The position numbers and the translations under genes are program-made. A stretch of 64,000 nt of DNA. Origin: Cellulomonas sp. Y8 (GTDB lineage Bacteria > Actinomycetota > Actinomycetes > Actinomycetales > Cellulomonadaceae). This document shows, piece after piece, positions 1 through 11,102 of this stretch; the stretch's first letter is position 1, and every line of letters begins with the position of its first letter. The notes beneath the pieces are model-generated. The model searched no databases. It was not told where the DNA came from and saw only the letters and a list, made by a program, of their open reading frames with translations. The stretch spans positions 2,232,001 through 2,296,000 of the forward strand of contig NZ_CP041203.1 of the NCBI RefSeq assembly GCF_008033115.1, written 5' to 3'.

Positions 1-253
1 GGTGTCCGGGGCGCTGTTCTTCGCGTCGTCGAACGACCTCGTCTACCAGTTCGACTACGACGGCGACCCCGCGCGGGTGGTCATCGACCTGGCGGACGCG
101 CACGTCTGGGACGCGTCGACGGCGGCCACGCTGGACGCGATCGTCACCAAGTACGCCGCCAAGGGGAAGACGGCGGAGGTGGTCGGGCTGAACGCGGACA
201 GCGCGCGGCGGCTCGGGCGGTTGGCGGAGGCTCTCGGCGGCGGCGGGCACTGA
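1..253 (+). CDS. SulP-family anion permease, C-terminal STAS domain (partial, 5' end outside window)
   Basis: Only the last 83 codons are present; the frame is open to the left edge, so the GTG at 2 is probably internal. The peptide looks like the cytoplasmic STAS domain that ends SulP/SLC26 sulfate or bicarbonate transporters: a strand with GALFFASS, then VVIDLADAHVWDASTAATLD (the position of the conserved STAS loop), then a helix and a closing strand. The STAS domain is thought to regulate the transmembrane part. The membrane domain is not visible, so the substrate cannot be judged. Confidence 0.8.
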   Translation, partial: VSGALFFASSNDLVYQFDYDGDPARVVIDLADAHVWDASTAATLDAIVTKYAAKGKTAEVVGLNADSARRLGRLAEALGGGGH

Positions 254-335
254 GCGGGCCGGTCGCCCGGGCCGGGGTCCCGGTCCGGGTGCCAGGATGG
301 ACGCCGGACCCGACGACCCCCTGGGAGGACCCGGC

Positions 336-872
336 GTGACGGACGACCGCTACCGCGTGATGACGGTGTGCACCGGCAACATCTGCCGGTCCCCGATGGC
401 CGAGGTGGTGCTGCGCGCCCGCCTGGAGGACGCCGGGCTCGGCGACCGGGTGGTGGTCGACTCGACCGGGGTCAGCGACGAGGAGCACGGCAACCCGATC
501 GATCGCCGGGCCCGCGCGGCGCTGGCCTCGCGCGGCTACGACGTGCCCCGGCGGGAGGCTCGCCAGGTGCGGGCGGGCGACCTGGCCCACCGCGACCTGG
601 TGCTGGCGATGACCGCGTCGCACGCCCGGGCGCTGCGGCGGATCGCCGACGACGACGAGGCGGCCGGGCGGGTGGTGATGTTCCGGACGTTCGACCCGGC
701 GGCGCCGCGGGTGGCGGACCGCGCGGACGAGCACCTGCTCGACGTCGACGACCCGTGGTACGGCGGGCCGGAGAACTTCGAGCACTGCCTGGACGAGATC
801 GAGGCGGCGGCGGACGGCGTCGTCGACGCGGTCCGCGCGGCGCTGTCGGACCGGGACGCGGCGCGCGCCTGA
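336..872 (+). CDS. Low-molecular-weight protein-tyrosine phosphatase
   Basis: The 178-residue product has the P-loop CTGNICRS near its start (C12-X5-R18), the catalytic signature of LMW protein-tyrosine phosphatases. A DPWYGG motif near residue 137 supplies the usual general-acid aspartate. GTG 336 is preferred over the in-frame ATG at 297 because GGGAGG at 323-328 sits about 7 bases before it. In actinobacteria such enzymes dephosphorylate proteins on tyrosine and can be secreted; the target here is unknown. It follows the SulP gene by about 80 bases. Confidence 0.9.
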   Translation: MTDDRYRVMTVCTGNICRSPMAEVVLRARLEDAGLGDRVVVDSTGVSDEEHGNPIDRRARAALASRGYDVPRREARQVRAGDLAHRDLVLAMTASHARALRRIADDDEAAGRVVMFRTFDPAAPRVADRADEHLLDVDDPWYGGPENFEHCLDEIEAAADGVVDAVRAALSDRDAARA

Positions 873-999
873 CCGCGGCGGCGGGCGCGGCCCACGGCGG
901 GTGCTGCGGGCGCGGCGCGGCGGCGGGTGCGGCCTACGCCTTCCGGCACCGCTCGTGCGGATCGGGGGTGTCCGCGCAGGAAACCGCAGGCGGCTCGCT

Positions 1000-1088
1000 G
1001 CGAGCGCGGCAGCGCGCGGCGAGCGCGGTGGCTGGAGGTGCCGCGCTCGGTTGGAGGTGCCGCGCTCGGCGCGAGGTGCCGCGCTCGG
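1000..1088. repeat. 19-bp-phased palindromic element A (core CGAGCGCGG / CCGCGCTCG)
   Basis: Two forward copies of GCGAGCGCGG start at 1000 and 1019. Three inverted copies of CCGCGCTCGG start at 1041, 1060 and 1079. Within each orientation the spacing is exactly 19 bp. The inverted part reads as a tandem 19-mer containing GAGGTGCCGCGCTCGG. The RNA could fold into alternative hairpins. It lies in the 284-base gap between two plus-strand genes. The same core recurs at 58692-58761. Confidence 0.85.
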
Positions 1089-1156
1089 CGCGCGCCCGGG
1101 CGCCCCGGCGCCGCGGGGCGGGCGCGCTGGGCGCGGGCCGGGGCAGGATGGGGCGG

Positions 1157-2341
1157 GTGAAGGTCTCCGCGCGCTCCCAGGTGCCCCCGTTCGCCGTGAT
1201 GGACATCGTCGCGGCTGCCAACGCCCGCCGCGCCGCCGGCCAGTCGGTGCTCAACCTGTGCGTCGGCGAGCCGTCGACCGGCGCCTCCGACGTGGTGCGC
1301 GAGCGCGCCGTGCAGCTGCTCTCGGGCGGCGACCTCGGGTACACCGAGGCGCTCGGCAGCCCGGCGCTGCGTGCGGCCATCGCCGGCCACTACCGGTCCT
1401 GGTACGGCGTCGACGTCGACCCGGCGCGGGTGGCCGTCACCACCGGGTCGTCGGGCGGGTTCATGCTCACGTTCCTGGCGGCCTTCGACGTCGGCGACCG
1501 GGTGGCGCTGGCCCGGCCCGGGTACCCCGCGTACAAGAACATCCTCGCCTCGCTCGGGTGCGAGGTCGTCGAGCTGCCGTGCGGTCCGGAGACCCGGTAC
1601 CAGCCGACGGTCGAGCAGCTGGAGGCGCTGGACCGCCCTGTGGACGGGCTCGTCGTCGCCGGCCCCGCGAACCCGACCGGGACGCTGATCGACCGGGCGT
1701 CGCTCGACGGGCTCGCCGGGTGGTGCGCGGAGCACGGCGTCCGGCTGGTGTCGGACGAGATCTACCACGGCATCACCTACGCCGACGCGGTCGCCGCCGA
1801 GCCCGGCCCGGCCGGTGCGCCCACCGCCGCGACGTCGCTCGGCACCGGCACCGTCGTGGTCAACTCGTTCTCGAAGTTCTGGGCGATGACCGGCTGGCGG
1901 CTCGGCTGGCTGCTGCTGCCCGAGGACCTGGCGGCACCGGTCGACGCGCTCGCCGGGAACGTGGCGCTGTGCCCGCCGGCGCTCGCCCAGCACGCGGGCG
2001 TCGCGGCGTTCACGCCCGAGGGGTACGCCGCCGCCGAGGCGAACGTCGCCCAGTACGCGGCGTCCCGCCGGTCGGTGCTGGACCGGCTGCCGGAGCTCGG
2101 CTGGTCCCGGGTCGCGCCCGCCGACGGGGCGTTCTACGTGTACGCGGACGTGTCGGCGACCGGGCTGGACTCGCGGACCTGGTGCGCCCGGCTGCTCGAC
2201 GAGGCCGGCGTCGCGCTCACCCCCGGCACCGACTTCGACTCGGTGGACGGGCACGACTGGGTGCGGCTGTCGTTCGCGTCCGCGCCGGCCGTCGTGGCGG
2301 AGGCGGTGGACCGGGTCGTCGCCTGGCAGCGGACGCTCTAG
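1157..2341 (+). CDS. Pyridoxal-phosphate-dependent aminotransferase (class I/II)
   Basis: The 394-residue product is a fold-type I aminotransferase of the aspartate/alanine aminotransferase group. Visible motifs are the GYTEALGSPALR N-terminal segment, the AGPANPTG motif, the SDEIYHG aspartate/tyrosine pair that contacts PLP, and SFSKFWAMTGWRLGW with the Schiff-base lysine at about residue 240. A C-terminal RLSFA supplies the carboxylate-binding arginine. I chose GTG 1157 because CAGGAT lies 7 bases upstream as a leaderless-type -10; ATG 1148 is the alternative. The amino-acid substrate cannot be read from the sequence. Confidence 0.9.
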   Translation: MKVSARSQVPPFAVMDIVAAANARRAAGQSVLNLCVGEPSTGASDVVRERAVQLLSGGDLGYTEALGSPALRAAIAGHYRSWYGVDVDPARVAVTTGSSGGFMLTFLAAFDVGDRVALARPGYPAYKNILASLGCEVVELPCGPETRYQPTVEQLEALDRPVDGLVVAGPANPTGTLIDRASLDGLAGWCAEHGVRLVSDEIYHGITYADAVAAEPGPAGAPTAATSLGTGTVVVNSFSKFWAMTGWRLGWLLLPEDLAAPVDALAGNVALCPPALAQHAGVAAFTPEGYAAAEANVAQYAASRRSVLDRLPELGWSRVAPADGAFYVYADVSATGLDSRTWCARLLDEAGVALTPGTDFDSVDGHDWVRLSFASAPAVVAEAVDRVVAWQRTL

Positions 2342-2441
2342 CGCCGCCCACGCCCCCGGCGCCCGGAACCGAGCCCCGCCCCCGTCCGTTGGGCCGGGCA
2401 GGACGCGCGTCCCCGGGGCGCGCACGGGCGAGGAGGGCGAC

Positions 2442-2870
2442 ATGAGGTGTCCCACGGACGGGGCCGAGCTGGTGATGGCGGAGCGGCAGGGCGTCGAGAT
2501 CGACTACTGCCCGTCGTGCCGCGGGATCTGGCTGGACCGCGGCGAGCTCGACAAGATCCTCGACCGCGCCGCCGGGGCGCCCGCGCCGGGGGCGCCGGAC
2601 CCCGGCCCCGCCGCCCCCGCCTACCCGTCGGCGCCCGCCCCCGGGTACCCGCCCGCCCCGGGCTACGACGGCTACCGCGACCCGGGCCACCGCGGGGACG
2701 GCGGCTACCGCGACGACCGGGGCTACCGCGACGACCGCGGGTACGACCGCCGCCCCGACGACCGCCGCCCCGACGACCGCCGGTACGACGACCGCCGCGA
2801 CCCGCGGTACCCGTACGGCAAGAAGAAGAAGCGGGAGTCCTGGCTGGGCGACCTGCTCGACTTCGACTGA
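2442..2870 (+). CDS. Zinc-ribbon (zf-TFIIB type) protein with Pro-rich and Arg/Asp/Tyr-rich tail
   Basis: The 142-residue product begins with a zf-TFIIB-like ribbon: CPTDGAEL, then CPSCRGIWLDRGEL, giving two C-x2-C-type zinc knuckles. After residue about 45 it becomes a proline/alanine linker and then a low-complexity tract built from repeats such as YRDDRG and RRPDD, ending in a lysine cluster and WLGDLLDFD. This is the layout of many actinobacterial zf-TFIIB proteins of unknown function. GAGGAGGG ends just upstream of ATG 2442. The repeated tail is probably disordered and may slip in length between strains. Confidence 0.85.
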   Translation: MRCPTDGAELVMAERQGVEIDYCPSCRGIWLDRGELDKILDRAAGAPAPGAPDPGPAAPAYPSAPAPGYPPAPGYDGYRDPGHRGDGGYRDDRGYRDDRGYDRRPDDRRPDDRRYDDRRDPRYPYGKKKKRESWLGDLLDFD

Positions 2871-2923
2871 GACCGGCCGAGGTCCCGCCGCGCCTCCCGG
2901 CCCCGTGACCTAGGGTCGGGCGC

Positions 2924-4009
2924 GTGGACGTGGCGGTGCTGGGAGCGACGGGGGACGTCGGGCGGCAGGTGTGCGCGCAGCTCATCGAGCGGCGGGTGCT
3001 GCCGACGACGTCGCGGCTGCAGCTCGTCGGGCGGCCGGGCGGTGCGTCGGGGCGGGCGTCCTACGGGCTGCGCGCGGACCTGGTCGACGCGTACGACGAG
3101 CACGCCCCGCTCATCGACGTGGCGCTCGACCCGGAGGACGTGGTCGCCGACGTCGTCGTGCTGACCGCCGGCCGGACGGCGCCGGCGCGCGCCGGGGCGG
3201 TGACGGACCGGGCGGCGCTCGCGGCGGAGAACCACGAGGTGTTCGCCTCCTACGCCCGCGCGATCGCGCGGCACGGCTCCGGCCACGAGGTGGTCGTCGT
3301 GGTGTCGAACCCCGTGGAGCTGGGCGTGGCCGTCGTGGCCCGCGAGCTGGGCCGGCACCGGGTGATCGGCATGGGCGCCTGGCTGGACACGCTGCGGTTC
3401 CGCCGCGAGGTCGCGGTGTCCCTCGGCGTGCGCCGGCACCGGGTGGGCGGGTTCGTCGCGGGGCAGCACGGGGACGACCTCGTGCCGCTGTGGTCCACGG
3501 TCCGGATCAGCGGGCTCGACGTCGAGGAGCGGCGGCGTGCGGTGGCGGCGCTGCGCGGCGGGCGGACCCTCGACGGGTTCGCGGCCGAGATCGAGGACGC
3601 GAAGCGGGACCTCGGCGGCCTGATGGCCGACGACGTGGCCGCGGCGTTCGACCTGGTCGAGACCTGGCCGCCGGACCTGCGCGGCGTCGCGCGCCCGTGG
3701 CTCACGCACCAGAGCGGCGCCAAGACGGCGGCGGCCACCGCGAACGCGACGGTCGACCTGGTGGACACCGTGCTCGACGGGCGGGACATCGTCGTCGCCG
3801 GCCAGGTCGCGCTGGACGGGGAGGTGGCCGTGGCGGGGACGCCGCTGCGCGGGGTGCTCGGGGTGCCGGTGGTGCTGGGACCCGAGGGCTGGACGCGGGT
3901 GCTGCTGGACGAGCCCGAGCCGGACGAGGCGCGCCGGCTGCTGGCCTCCGCGGCGCGGATCGACGCGATGCTCGCGCCGTGGGGCCTGGGCGCGGGGGCG
4001 GGCCGGTGA
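2924..4009 (+). CDS. Lactate/malate dehydrogenase family protein (divergent)
   Basis: The 361-residue product has the NAD-binding GATGDVG near residue 7, SNPVE at the end of the Rossmann domain, GAWLDTLRF (Asp/Arg of the substrate site) and GQHGDD containing the catalytic histidine. These define the lactate/malate dehydrogenase fold. It is longer and more divergent than housekeeping malate dehydrogenases (about 330 residues), so the substrate is open. TAGGGT at 2911-2916 lies 7 bases before GTG 2924, so the transcript is probably leaderless. The stop overlaps the start of the next gene (GTGA), implying coupled translation with an ACT-domain protein. Confidence 0.85.
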   Translation: MDVAVLGATGDVGRQVCAQLIERRVLPTTSRLQLVGRPGGASGRASYGLRADLVDAYDEHAPLIDVALDPEDVVADVVVLTAGRTAPARAGAVTDRAALAAENHEVFASYARAIARHGSGHEVVVVVSNPVELGVAVVARELGRHRVIGMGAWLDTLRFRREVAVSLGVRRHRVGGFVAGQHGDDLVPLWSTVRISGLDVEERRRAVAALRGGRTLDGFAAEIEDAKRDLGGLMADDVAAAFDLVETWPPDLRGVARPWLTHQSGAKTAAATANATVDLVDTVLDGRDIVVAGQVALDGEVAVAGTPLRGVLGVPVVLGPEGWTRVLLDEPEPDEARRLLASAARIDAMLAPWGLGAGAGR

Positions 4010-4527
4010 CCGCCGTCGGGCCCGCGGGTGCCGCCGCGGCCGCCCCGGGGGCCGACCGCCGCTGGGTCGCCTTCGTGGCCGGTGCCGACGCGACCGGCAC
4101 CCTCACCGCGCTGACCGGCGTGTTCTCCACCCGGGGCGTCTCGTTCGACTCCCTGACCACCGGCGACGTGGCCGACGGCGTCGGCCTCATCGTGGTGACG
4201 TTCACGGCCTCCGAGCGCCGGCAGCGCCTGCTCCTGCGCACGCTGCGGCGGCTCGCGGCCGTCCGGTCGGCCGAGGTGCGCGCGGTCGACGACCCGGCGG
4301 TCCGGGCGGCCGCGGTGGTGCACCTGCCGCGCGAGTCCGGGACGTTCGTGCCGCCCGACGGCGCGGCCGTGCGCTGGTCCGGCGACCCCGGCGCGGGCCA
4401 GCCGGTGCTGGTCGAGGGGCCGCTCCCCGAGGTCGAGCGCGTGGTGGCGGACGCCCGCGCCCGCGGCGCCGACTCGGCCGCCACGGTCGTGCTGCCGCTG
4501 CCCGCGGCAGAGTTCACGGAGCCGTAA
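4006..4527 (+). CDS. ACT-domain protein, acetolactate synthase small-subunit-like
   Basis: The 173-residue product starts with a low-complexity tail. It then matches an ACT domain as in acetolactate synthase regulatory subunits: WVAFVAGADATGTLTALTGVFSTRGVSFDSL, split here as VAFVAGADATG and FSTRGVSFDSL. No catalytic acetolactate synthase gene is nearby. GTG 4006 overlaps the stop of the dehydrogenase by 4 bases, so the two are co-translated. I infer amino-acid or ligand sensing; whether it regulates the adjacent dehydrogenase is untested. Confidence 0.7.
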   Translation: MTAVGPAGAAAAAPGADRRWVAFVAGADATGTLTALTGVFSTRGVSFDSLTTGDVADGVGLIVVTFTASERRQRLLLRTLRRLAAVRSAEVRAVDDPAVRAAAVVHLPRESGTFVPPDGAAVRWSGDPGAGQPVLVEGPLPEVERVVADARARGADSAATVVLPLPAAEFTEP

Positions 4528-4572
4528 CGCCCGCAGACCGGACGCGCGGGACGAACGGCCCACGTCCGCGGT

Positions 4573-4870
4573 TAGGCTGTGACCCAGACAACTCAACACG
4601 CTGCTCGAACCGCGGCGGGAGAGCCCTCCCGCGCGACCGCCCCGGCGGTCGTGACCGCGAGGCGCCGAAGGAGCAACCCTCCCCGGGAATCTCTCAGGCC
4701 CCCGTACCGCCGTGGCGAGGCAACTCTGGAAAGCGGCCGGCGCACGCCGGCCCACCGACGGTGCAAGTCGGCGCGCCCCGGCCCTCACGGGCACGGCGGA
4801 CCGGCAAAACTCTCAGGTCGTACGTCCGCGGCACGCCCGCGGCCGGCGGATGACAGAGCGGGGAGACGCG
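4573..4870 (+). promoter_or_regulatory. Tandem glycine riboswitch (with TAGGCT -10) leading gcvP
   Basis: Two glycine aptamers are recognisable. The first includes GCGGGAGAGCCC (from 4614), GGCGCCGAAGGAGCAA (4661-4676), AATCTCTCAGG and ACTCTGGAAAGCG (to about 4736). The second includes CACCGACGGTGCAAGTCGG (4752-4770), AAAACTCTCAGGT (4806-4818) and GATGACAGAGCGGGGAGACG ending near 4868. This is the standard cooperative two-aptamer arrangement that turns on glycine cleavage genes when glycine is abundant. TAGGCT at 4573-4578 is a plausible -10, giving a start near 4585. It fills the 392-base gap before gcvP. Confidence 0.93.
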
Positions 4871-4919
4871 CACCACCCGCCCGTCCGCCTTGCACGTCCG
4901 ACCCGCCCGGAGCAGCCGC

Positions 4920-7930
<3,011 letters not shown>

Positions 7931-7934
<4 letters not shown>

Positions 7935-9103
7935 CCGAGACGACCACCCCGACCACCGACGACGCGACGGGGGCCGTGCTGTCCCCGCTGCACGCGGAGC
8001 ACGTCGCCCTGGGCGCCACGATGACGCCGTTCGCCGGCTGGATGATGCCGCTGCGCTACGCCGGCGACCTCGCGGAGCACCAGGCGGTCCGCACCGCCGC
8101 CGGGCTGTTCGACCTGTCGCACATGGGCGAGCTGCACGTGGACGGCCCCGGGGCCGGCACCGGCCTCGACCACGCGCTGGTCGGGAACATCTCCGGCCTC
8201 GCGGTCGGACGCGCGCGCTACACGATGATCGTGCAGGAGGACGGCGGGATCCTGGACGACCTGATCGTCTACCGGCTCGCGGACGAGGCCTACCTGGTCG
8301 TCGCGAACGCCTCGAACGTCGCGGTGGTCGCCGCCGCGCTGGCCGAGCGGCTGGCGCCGTTCGAGGCCTCGCTCACCGACCGGTCCCTGGAGACGGCGCT
8401 CATCGCGGTGCAGGGCCCCCGGTCCGCCGAGATCGTCGTCGGCCTCACCGACCCCGCGCACGCCGACGCGGTCCGCGACGTGAAGTACTACGCGGGCGTG
8501 CCCGCCACCGTCGGCGGCGTCGAGGCGCTGGTGGCCCGCACGGGCTACACCGGCGAGGACGGCTTCGAGCTGTTCGTGCCCGCCGCGGCCGCGCCCGGCC
8601 TGTGGCGGGACCTGCTCGCCGCGGGCGCGCCGCTCGGCCTGGTGCCCGCCGGGCTCTCGGCGCGCGACAGCCTGCGGCTGGAGGCGGGCATGCCGCTGTA
8701 CGGCAACGAGCTCGACACCACCACCGCCCCGCACGACGCGGGCCTCGGGCGGGTGGTCCGCCTGGACAAGACGACCGCCGACGGCGAGCCGCTGCCGTTC
8801 GTCGGGCGCGCCGCGCTCGCCTCCCGGGCGCACGCCACCCCGTCCCGCGTGCTCGTCGGCCTGGTGGGCTCCGGCCGGCGCGCCGCCCGGCACGGCTACG
8901 AGGTCCTGACCACGACGGCCGAGGACGCCGTCACGGTCGGCCGCGTCACGTCGGGTGCGCCCTCGCCGACGCTCGGCACCCCGATCGCCATGGCGTACGT
9001 GACCCCCGAGGTCAGCGCCGAGGGCACGGAGCTCGCGGTCGACGTGCGCGGCCGGCGCGAGCCGGTCCGCGTGGTGGCGCTGCCGTTCTACCGTCGGTCC
9101 TGA
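7931..9103 (+). CDS. gcvT: Aminomethyltransferase, glycine cleavage T protein
   Basis: The 390-residue product shows [25 protein letters not shown] and [20 protein letters not shown], all typical of GcvT, plus the [13 protein letters not shown] segment of the folate-binding domain and [16 protein letters not shown]. It takes the aminomethyl group from GcvH, releases ammonia and makes 5,10-methylene-tetrahydrofolate. GTG 7931 overlaps the gcvP stop by 4 bases, so translation is coupled. The methylene-THF it forms is the substrate of MetF encoded 12 kb away. Confidence 0.97.
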
Positions 9104-9174
9104 TCCGACGGACTCCCGACCACCCCCCACCCGCCGGCGAGCGCCCGCTCGCGAGCAGACCCCCGGAGAGCACC

Positions 9175-9546
9175 ATGAGCGACGTCCCCACGCACCTGCA
9201 GTACACCGCCGAGCACGAGTGGATCGACGGCGCCGAGCCGGCCACCGTCGGCATCACCAAGAACGCGGCCGACGCGCTCGGCGACATCGTCTACCTCGAG
9301 CTGCCGACCGTCGGCAGCGAGATCGCGGCGGGCGCGGTCGTGGGCGAGGTCGAGTCGACCAAGTCCGTGTCCGAGCTGTACTCCCCGGTGGCGGGCACCG
9401 TGGTCGAGGTCAACCAGGAGGCGGTCGACGAGCCGTCGGTCGTGAACGGGGACCCGTACGGCGCCGGCTGGCTGTTCAAGGTGGACGTCACGAGCGCCGG
9501 CCCGCTGCTGTCCGCCGAGGAGTACGCCGCGACGCTCACGGACTGA
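9175..9546 (+). CDS. gcvH: Glycine cleavage system H protein
   Basis: The 123-residue product has the normal GcvH length and order: [29 protein letters not shown], then [16 protein letters not shown] with the lipoylated lysine at K63, and GWLFKV near the end. It shuttles the aminomethyl intermediate between GcvP and GcvT and then to the L protein (lipoamide dehydrogenase), which is not in the window. It follows gcvT by 71 bases; ATG 9175 is preceded by CCGGAGAG. Confidence 0.97.
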   Translation: MSDVPTHLQYTAEHEWIDGAEPATVGITKNAADALGDIVYLELPTVGSEIAAGAVVGEVESTKSVSELYSPVAGTVVEVNQEAVDEPSVVNGDPYGAGWLFKVDVTSAGPLLSAEEYAATLTD

Positions 9547-9796
9547 GACTCCCCCGGACGGCGGTTAGCCCGTTCGGGTGTTTCTGAGGAGGCTCTCAGG
9601 AGACCGCTTGCCGGACGGTGACCTGGGCCTTCGGTCCTAGCACATGGGCGGTCCGTCCCGCATCGTCCGCACGTCCCCGGGAACGGGTGAGAAACCAACT
9701 GCGATCGAGGCCGCCACACTTGCCGATCAACACCGGTAGACGGCAGCCGGAGACCCCCAGCAGCCGGGACTCGCCACACGCAGACCGGAGGACAGC

Positions 9797-10036
9797 ATGG
9801 CCACCCTGGAGATCGCCCCCACCGCGTCCACCAGCATCCTGGGTGAGCCGCTCACGACGCGTGAGCGGGTCGTCCTCGCCGAGCTGGCGGAGGACGTCAC
9901 CCTCGAGGACATCGCCCGCAAGCTCTTCGTCACGCGCAACACCGTGAAGTCGCAGGTGCGGTCGGTGTACCGCAAGATCGGCGTCTCCACGCGGGCCGAG
10001 GCCGTCGCCTGGGCCCAGGCCGCCGGCATGCGCTGA
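9797..10036 (+). CDS. LuxR-type HTH-only DNA-binding protein
   Basis: The 79-residue product is essentially one GerE/LuxR helix-turn-helix: LTTRERVVLAEL, then VTLEDIARKLFVTRNTVKSQVRSVYRKIGV, then TRAEAVAWA. There is no receiver or ligand-binding domain. GGAGGA precedes ATG 9797. A 250-base leader separates it from gcvH and holds no other gene I can support. Single-domain LuxR proteins are common in actinobacteria and often act as accessory regulators; the target is unknown. Confidence 0.88.
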   Translation: MATLEIAPTASTSILGEPLTTRERVVLAELAEDVTLEDIARKLFVTRNTVKSQVRSVYRKIGVSTRAEAVAWAQAAGMR

Positions 10037-10044
10037 CGCACCGC

Positions 10045-10113
10045 GACCCCCCTCGCCGGGGGACGACGGGCACCACCAGGGCCGTGACCCCCCTCGCCGG
10101 GGGTCGCGGCCCT
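10045..10113 (+). terminator. Tandem hairpins after the LuxR-type gene
   Basis: GACCCCCCTCGCCGGGGG occurs twice, at 10045-10062 and 10086-10103. The second copy sits inside a longer stem (10078-10113) in which AGGGCCGTGACCCCC pairs with GGGGGTCGCGGCCCT over 15 bp with one G-U. There is no U-tract, as is usual in high-GC actinobacteria. It lies just after the stop at 10036. Confidence 0.75.
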
Positions 10114-10154
10114 GCGTCGTCCCCGCGCGGGTCGACGAGGCGCATCCGATGGCA

Positions 10155-10184
10155 TATCGTCAATCGATAACATCGATCATCGAT
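10155..10184 (+). promoter_or_regulatory. AT-rich ATCGAT repeat cluster upstream of the DUF2975/HTH pair
   Basis: Three copies of ATCGAT at 10163, 10172 and 10179, preceded by TATCGT, stand out against the GC-rich background and end 16 bases before ATG 10201. GGGAGG (10191-10196) is the ribosome site. The cluster is a likely promoter/operator, possibly bound by the HTH protein encoded second in the operon; that link is inferred. Confidence 0.5.
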
Positions 10185-10200
10185 ACGCCTGGGAGGCGCC

Positions 10201-10809
10201 ATGACGACCCGGACACCCTGGTTCACCAGCCGGTCCGACCTGCTGTCCCTGCTCGTGGTGGGCGCCGCCGTGATCGTCTGGCAGGCGATCGGCCTCGTCG
10301 CGTCGGTGGCGCGGATCCTGCCGAACCAAGACGCCCCCGTGGACGTGATGATCATGGGCGCGACCGTCGACCTCCCGCTGGGCCCGGACGGCGCCGCGGT
10401 CGCCGCGACGGTGGACACGGCGACGCTCACCGTGTCGGACCTGCCGGTCGCCACCTACGTGGCGGCGCTCGGTGCCGCCGCGGTGCCGCCGCTCGCCACG
10501 ATCGGCGTCACCGTGTGCGTGCTGCTGCTGTCCCGGCGGATGCTGGCAGGGCAGTTCTTCTCCCGCACGACGACCCGCCTGATCACCGCGGTGTCGCTGC
10601 TGATCGCCGGCGGGTGGGTCGCCTGGTTCGGCTGCTCGGTGCTGGCGTCGAACGGGGTGCTGGCGCAGATCGCCGACCGGGCGGTCATGGAGCAGATCAC
10701 GTTCCAGGTGTCGTGGACGCCGATCCTCGCGTCCATGGCCGTGGGCGCCCTCGCGGCCGCCTTCCACGCGGGGGAGCGGCTGGAGCGCGAGACGGAGGGC
10801 CTGGTCTGA
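10201..10809 (+). CDS. DUF2975-like integral membrane protein
   Basis: The 202-residue product has four probable membrane spans, at about residues 16-36, 82-106, 123-146 and 164-184. A hydrophilic loop follows the first. Its partner is a small Cro/CI HTH protein that overlaps its stop. Pairs of a DUF2975 membrane protein and a YozG-like HTH protein are widespread in Firmicutes and actinobacteria, so I assign it by topology and context. The biochemical function is unknown. Confidence 0.7.
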   Translation: MTTRTPWFTSRSDLLSLLVVGAAVIVWQAIGLVASVARILPNQDAPVDVMIMGATVDLPLGPDGAAVAATVDTATLTVSDLPVATYVAALGAAAVPPLATIGVTVCVLLLSRRMLAGQFFSRTTTRLITAVSLLIAGGWVAWFGCSVLASNGVLAQIADRAVMEQITFQVSWTPILASMAVGALAAAFHAGERLERETEGLV

Positions 10810-11048
10810 TGCCACCCGAGGACGACGCCGGGCGGATCCACTGCCGGCTGGACGAGCTGCTGGCGGAGCGCGGGATGACGCTCGCCCGGCTCGCGGAGCT
10901 GGTGGGCGTGACCGTGGTGAACCTGTCGGTGCTGAAGAACGACCGGGCGCGCGCGATCCGGTTCTCGACCCTGACCGCCGTGTGCGACGTGCTCGGCTGC
11001 CAGGTCGGCGACCTGCTCGTCGTCGTGCCGCAGGGTCGTGACCAGTAG
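10809..11048 (+). CDS. Cro/CI-type HTH regulator (YozG-like)
   Basis: The 79-residue product is a single HTH domain: LDELLAERGMTLARLAELVGV, then NLSVLKNDRARAIRFSTLTAVCDVLGCQVGDLL. This matches the short YozG/HTH_26 family usually encoded beside DUF2975 membrane proteins. ATG 10809 shares one base with the preceding stop (TGATG), so it is translationally coupled. It could repress its own promoter at the ATCGAT cluster; this is an inference. Confidence 0.85.
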   Translation: MPPEDDAGRIHCRLDELLAERGMTLARLAELVGVTVVNLSVLKNDRARAIRFSTLTAVCDVLGCQVGDLLVVVPQGRDQ

Positions 11049-11102
11049 CCTCGTCCCCGCGGTCCGGCGCACGGAGCCGGTCCGGTGGGACGAGGGGGAC
11101 GG

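Noticed and set aside
368..2455. Very long open frames on both strands over the phosphatase and aminotransferase genes
   Set aside because: They are shadow frames caused by high GC; their translations are Arg/Gly/Pro-rich and lack any domain, while the chosen frames show clear catalytic motifs.
9547..9796. A small gene or riboswitch in the gap before the LuxR-type protein
   Set aside because: I found no convincing frame, promoter or known RNA fold; CCCGTTCGGG at 9569-9578 is too short to interpret.
10045..10062. First GACCCCCCTCGCCGGGGG copy as a separate gene-regulatory site
   Set aside because: It is a duplicate of the hairpin core just downstream and is best read as part of one tandem terminator.
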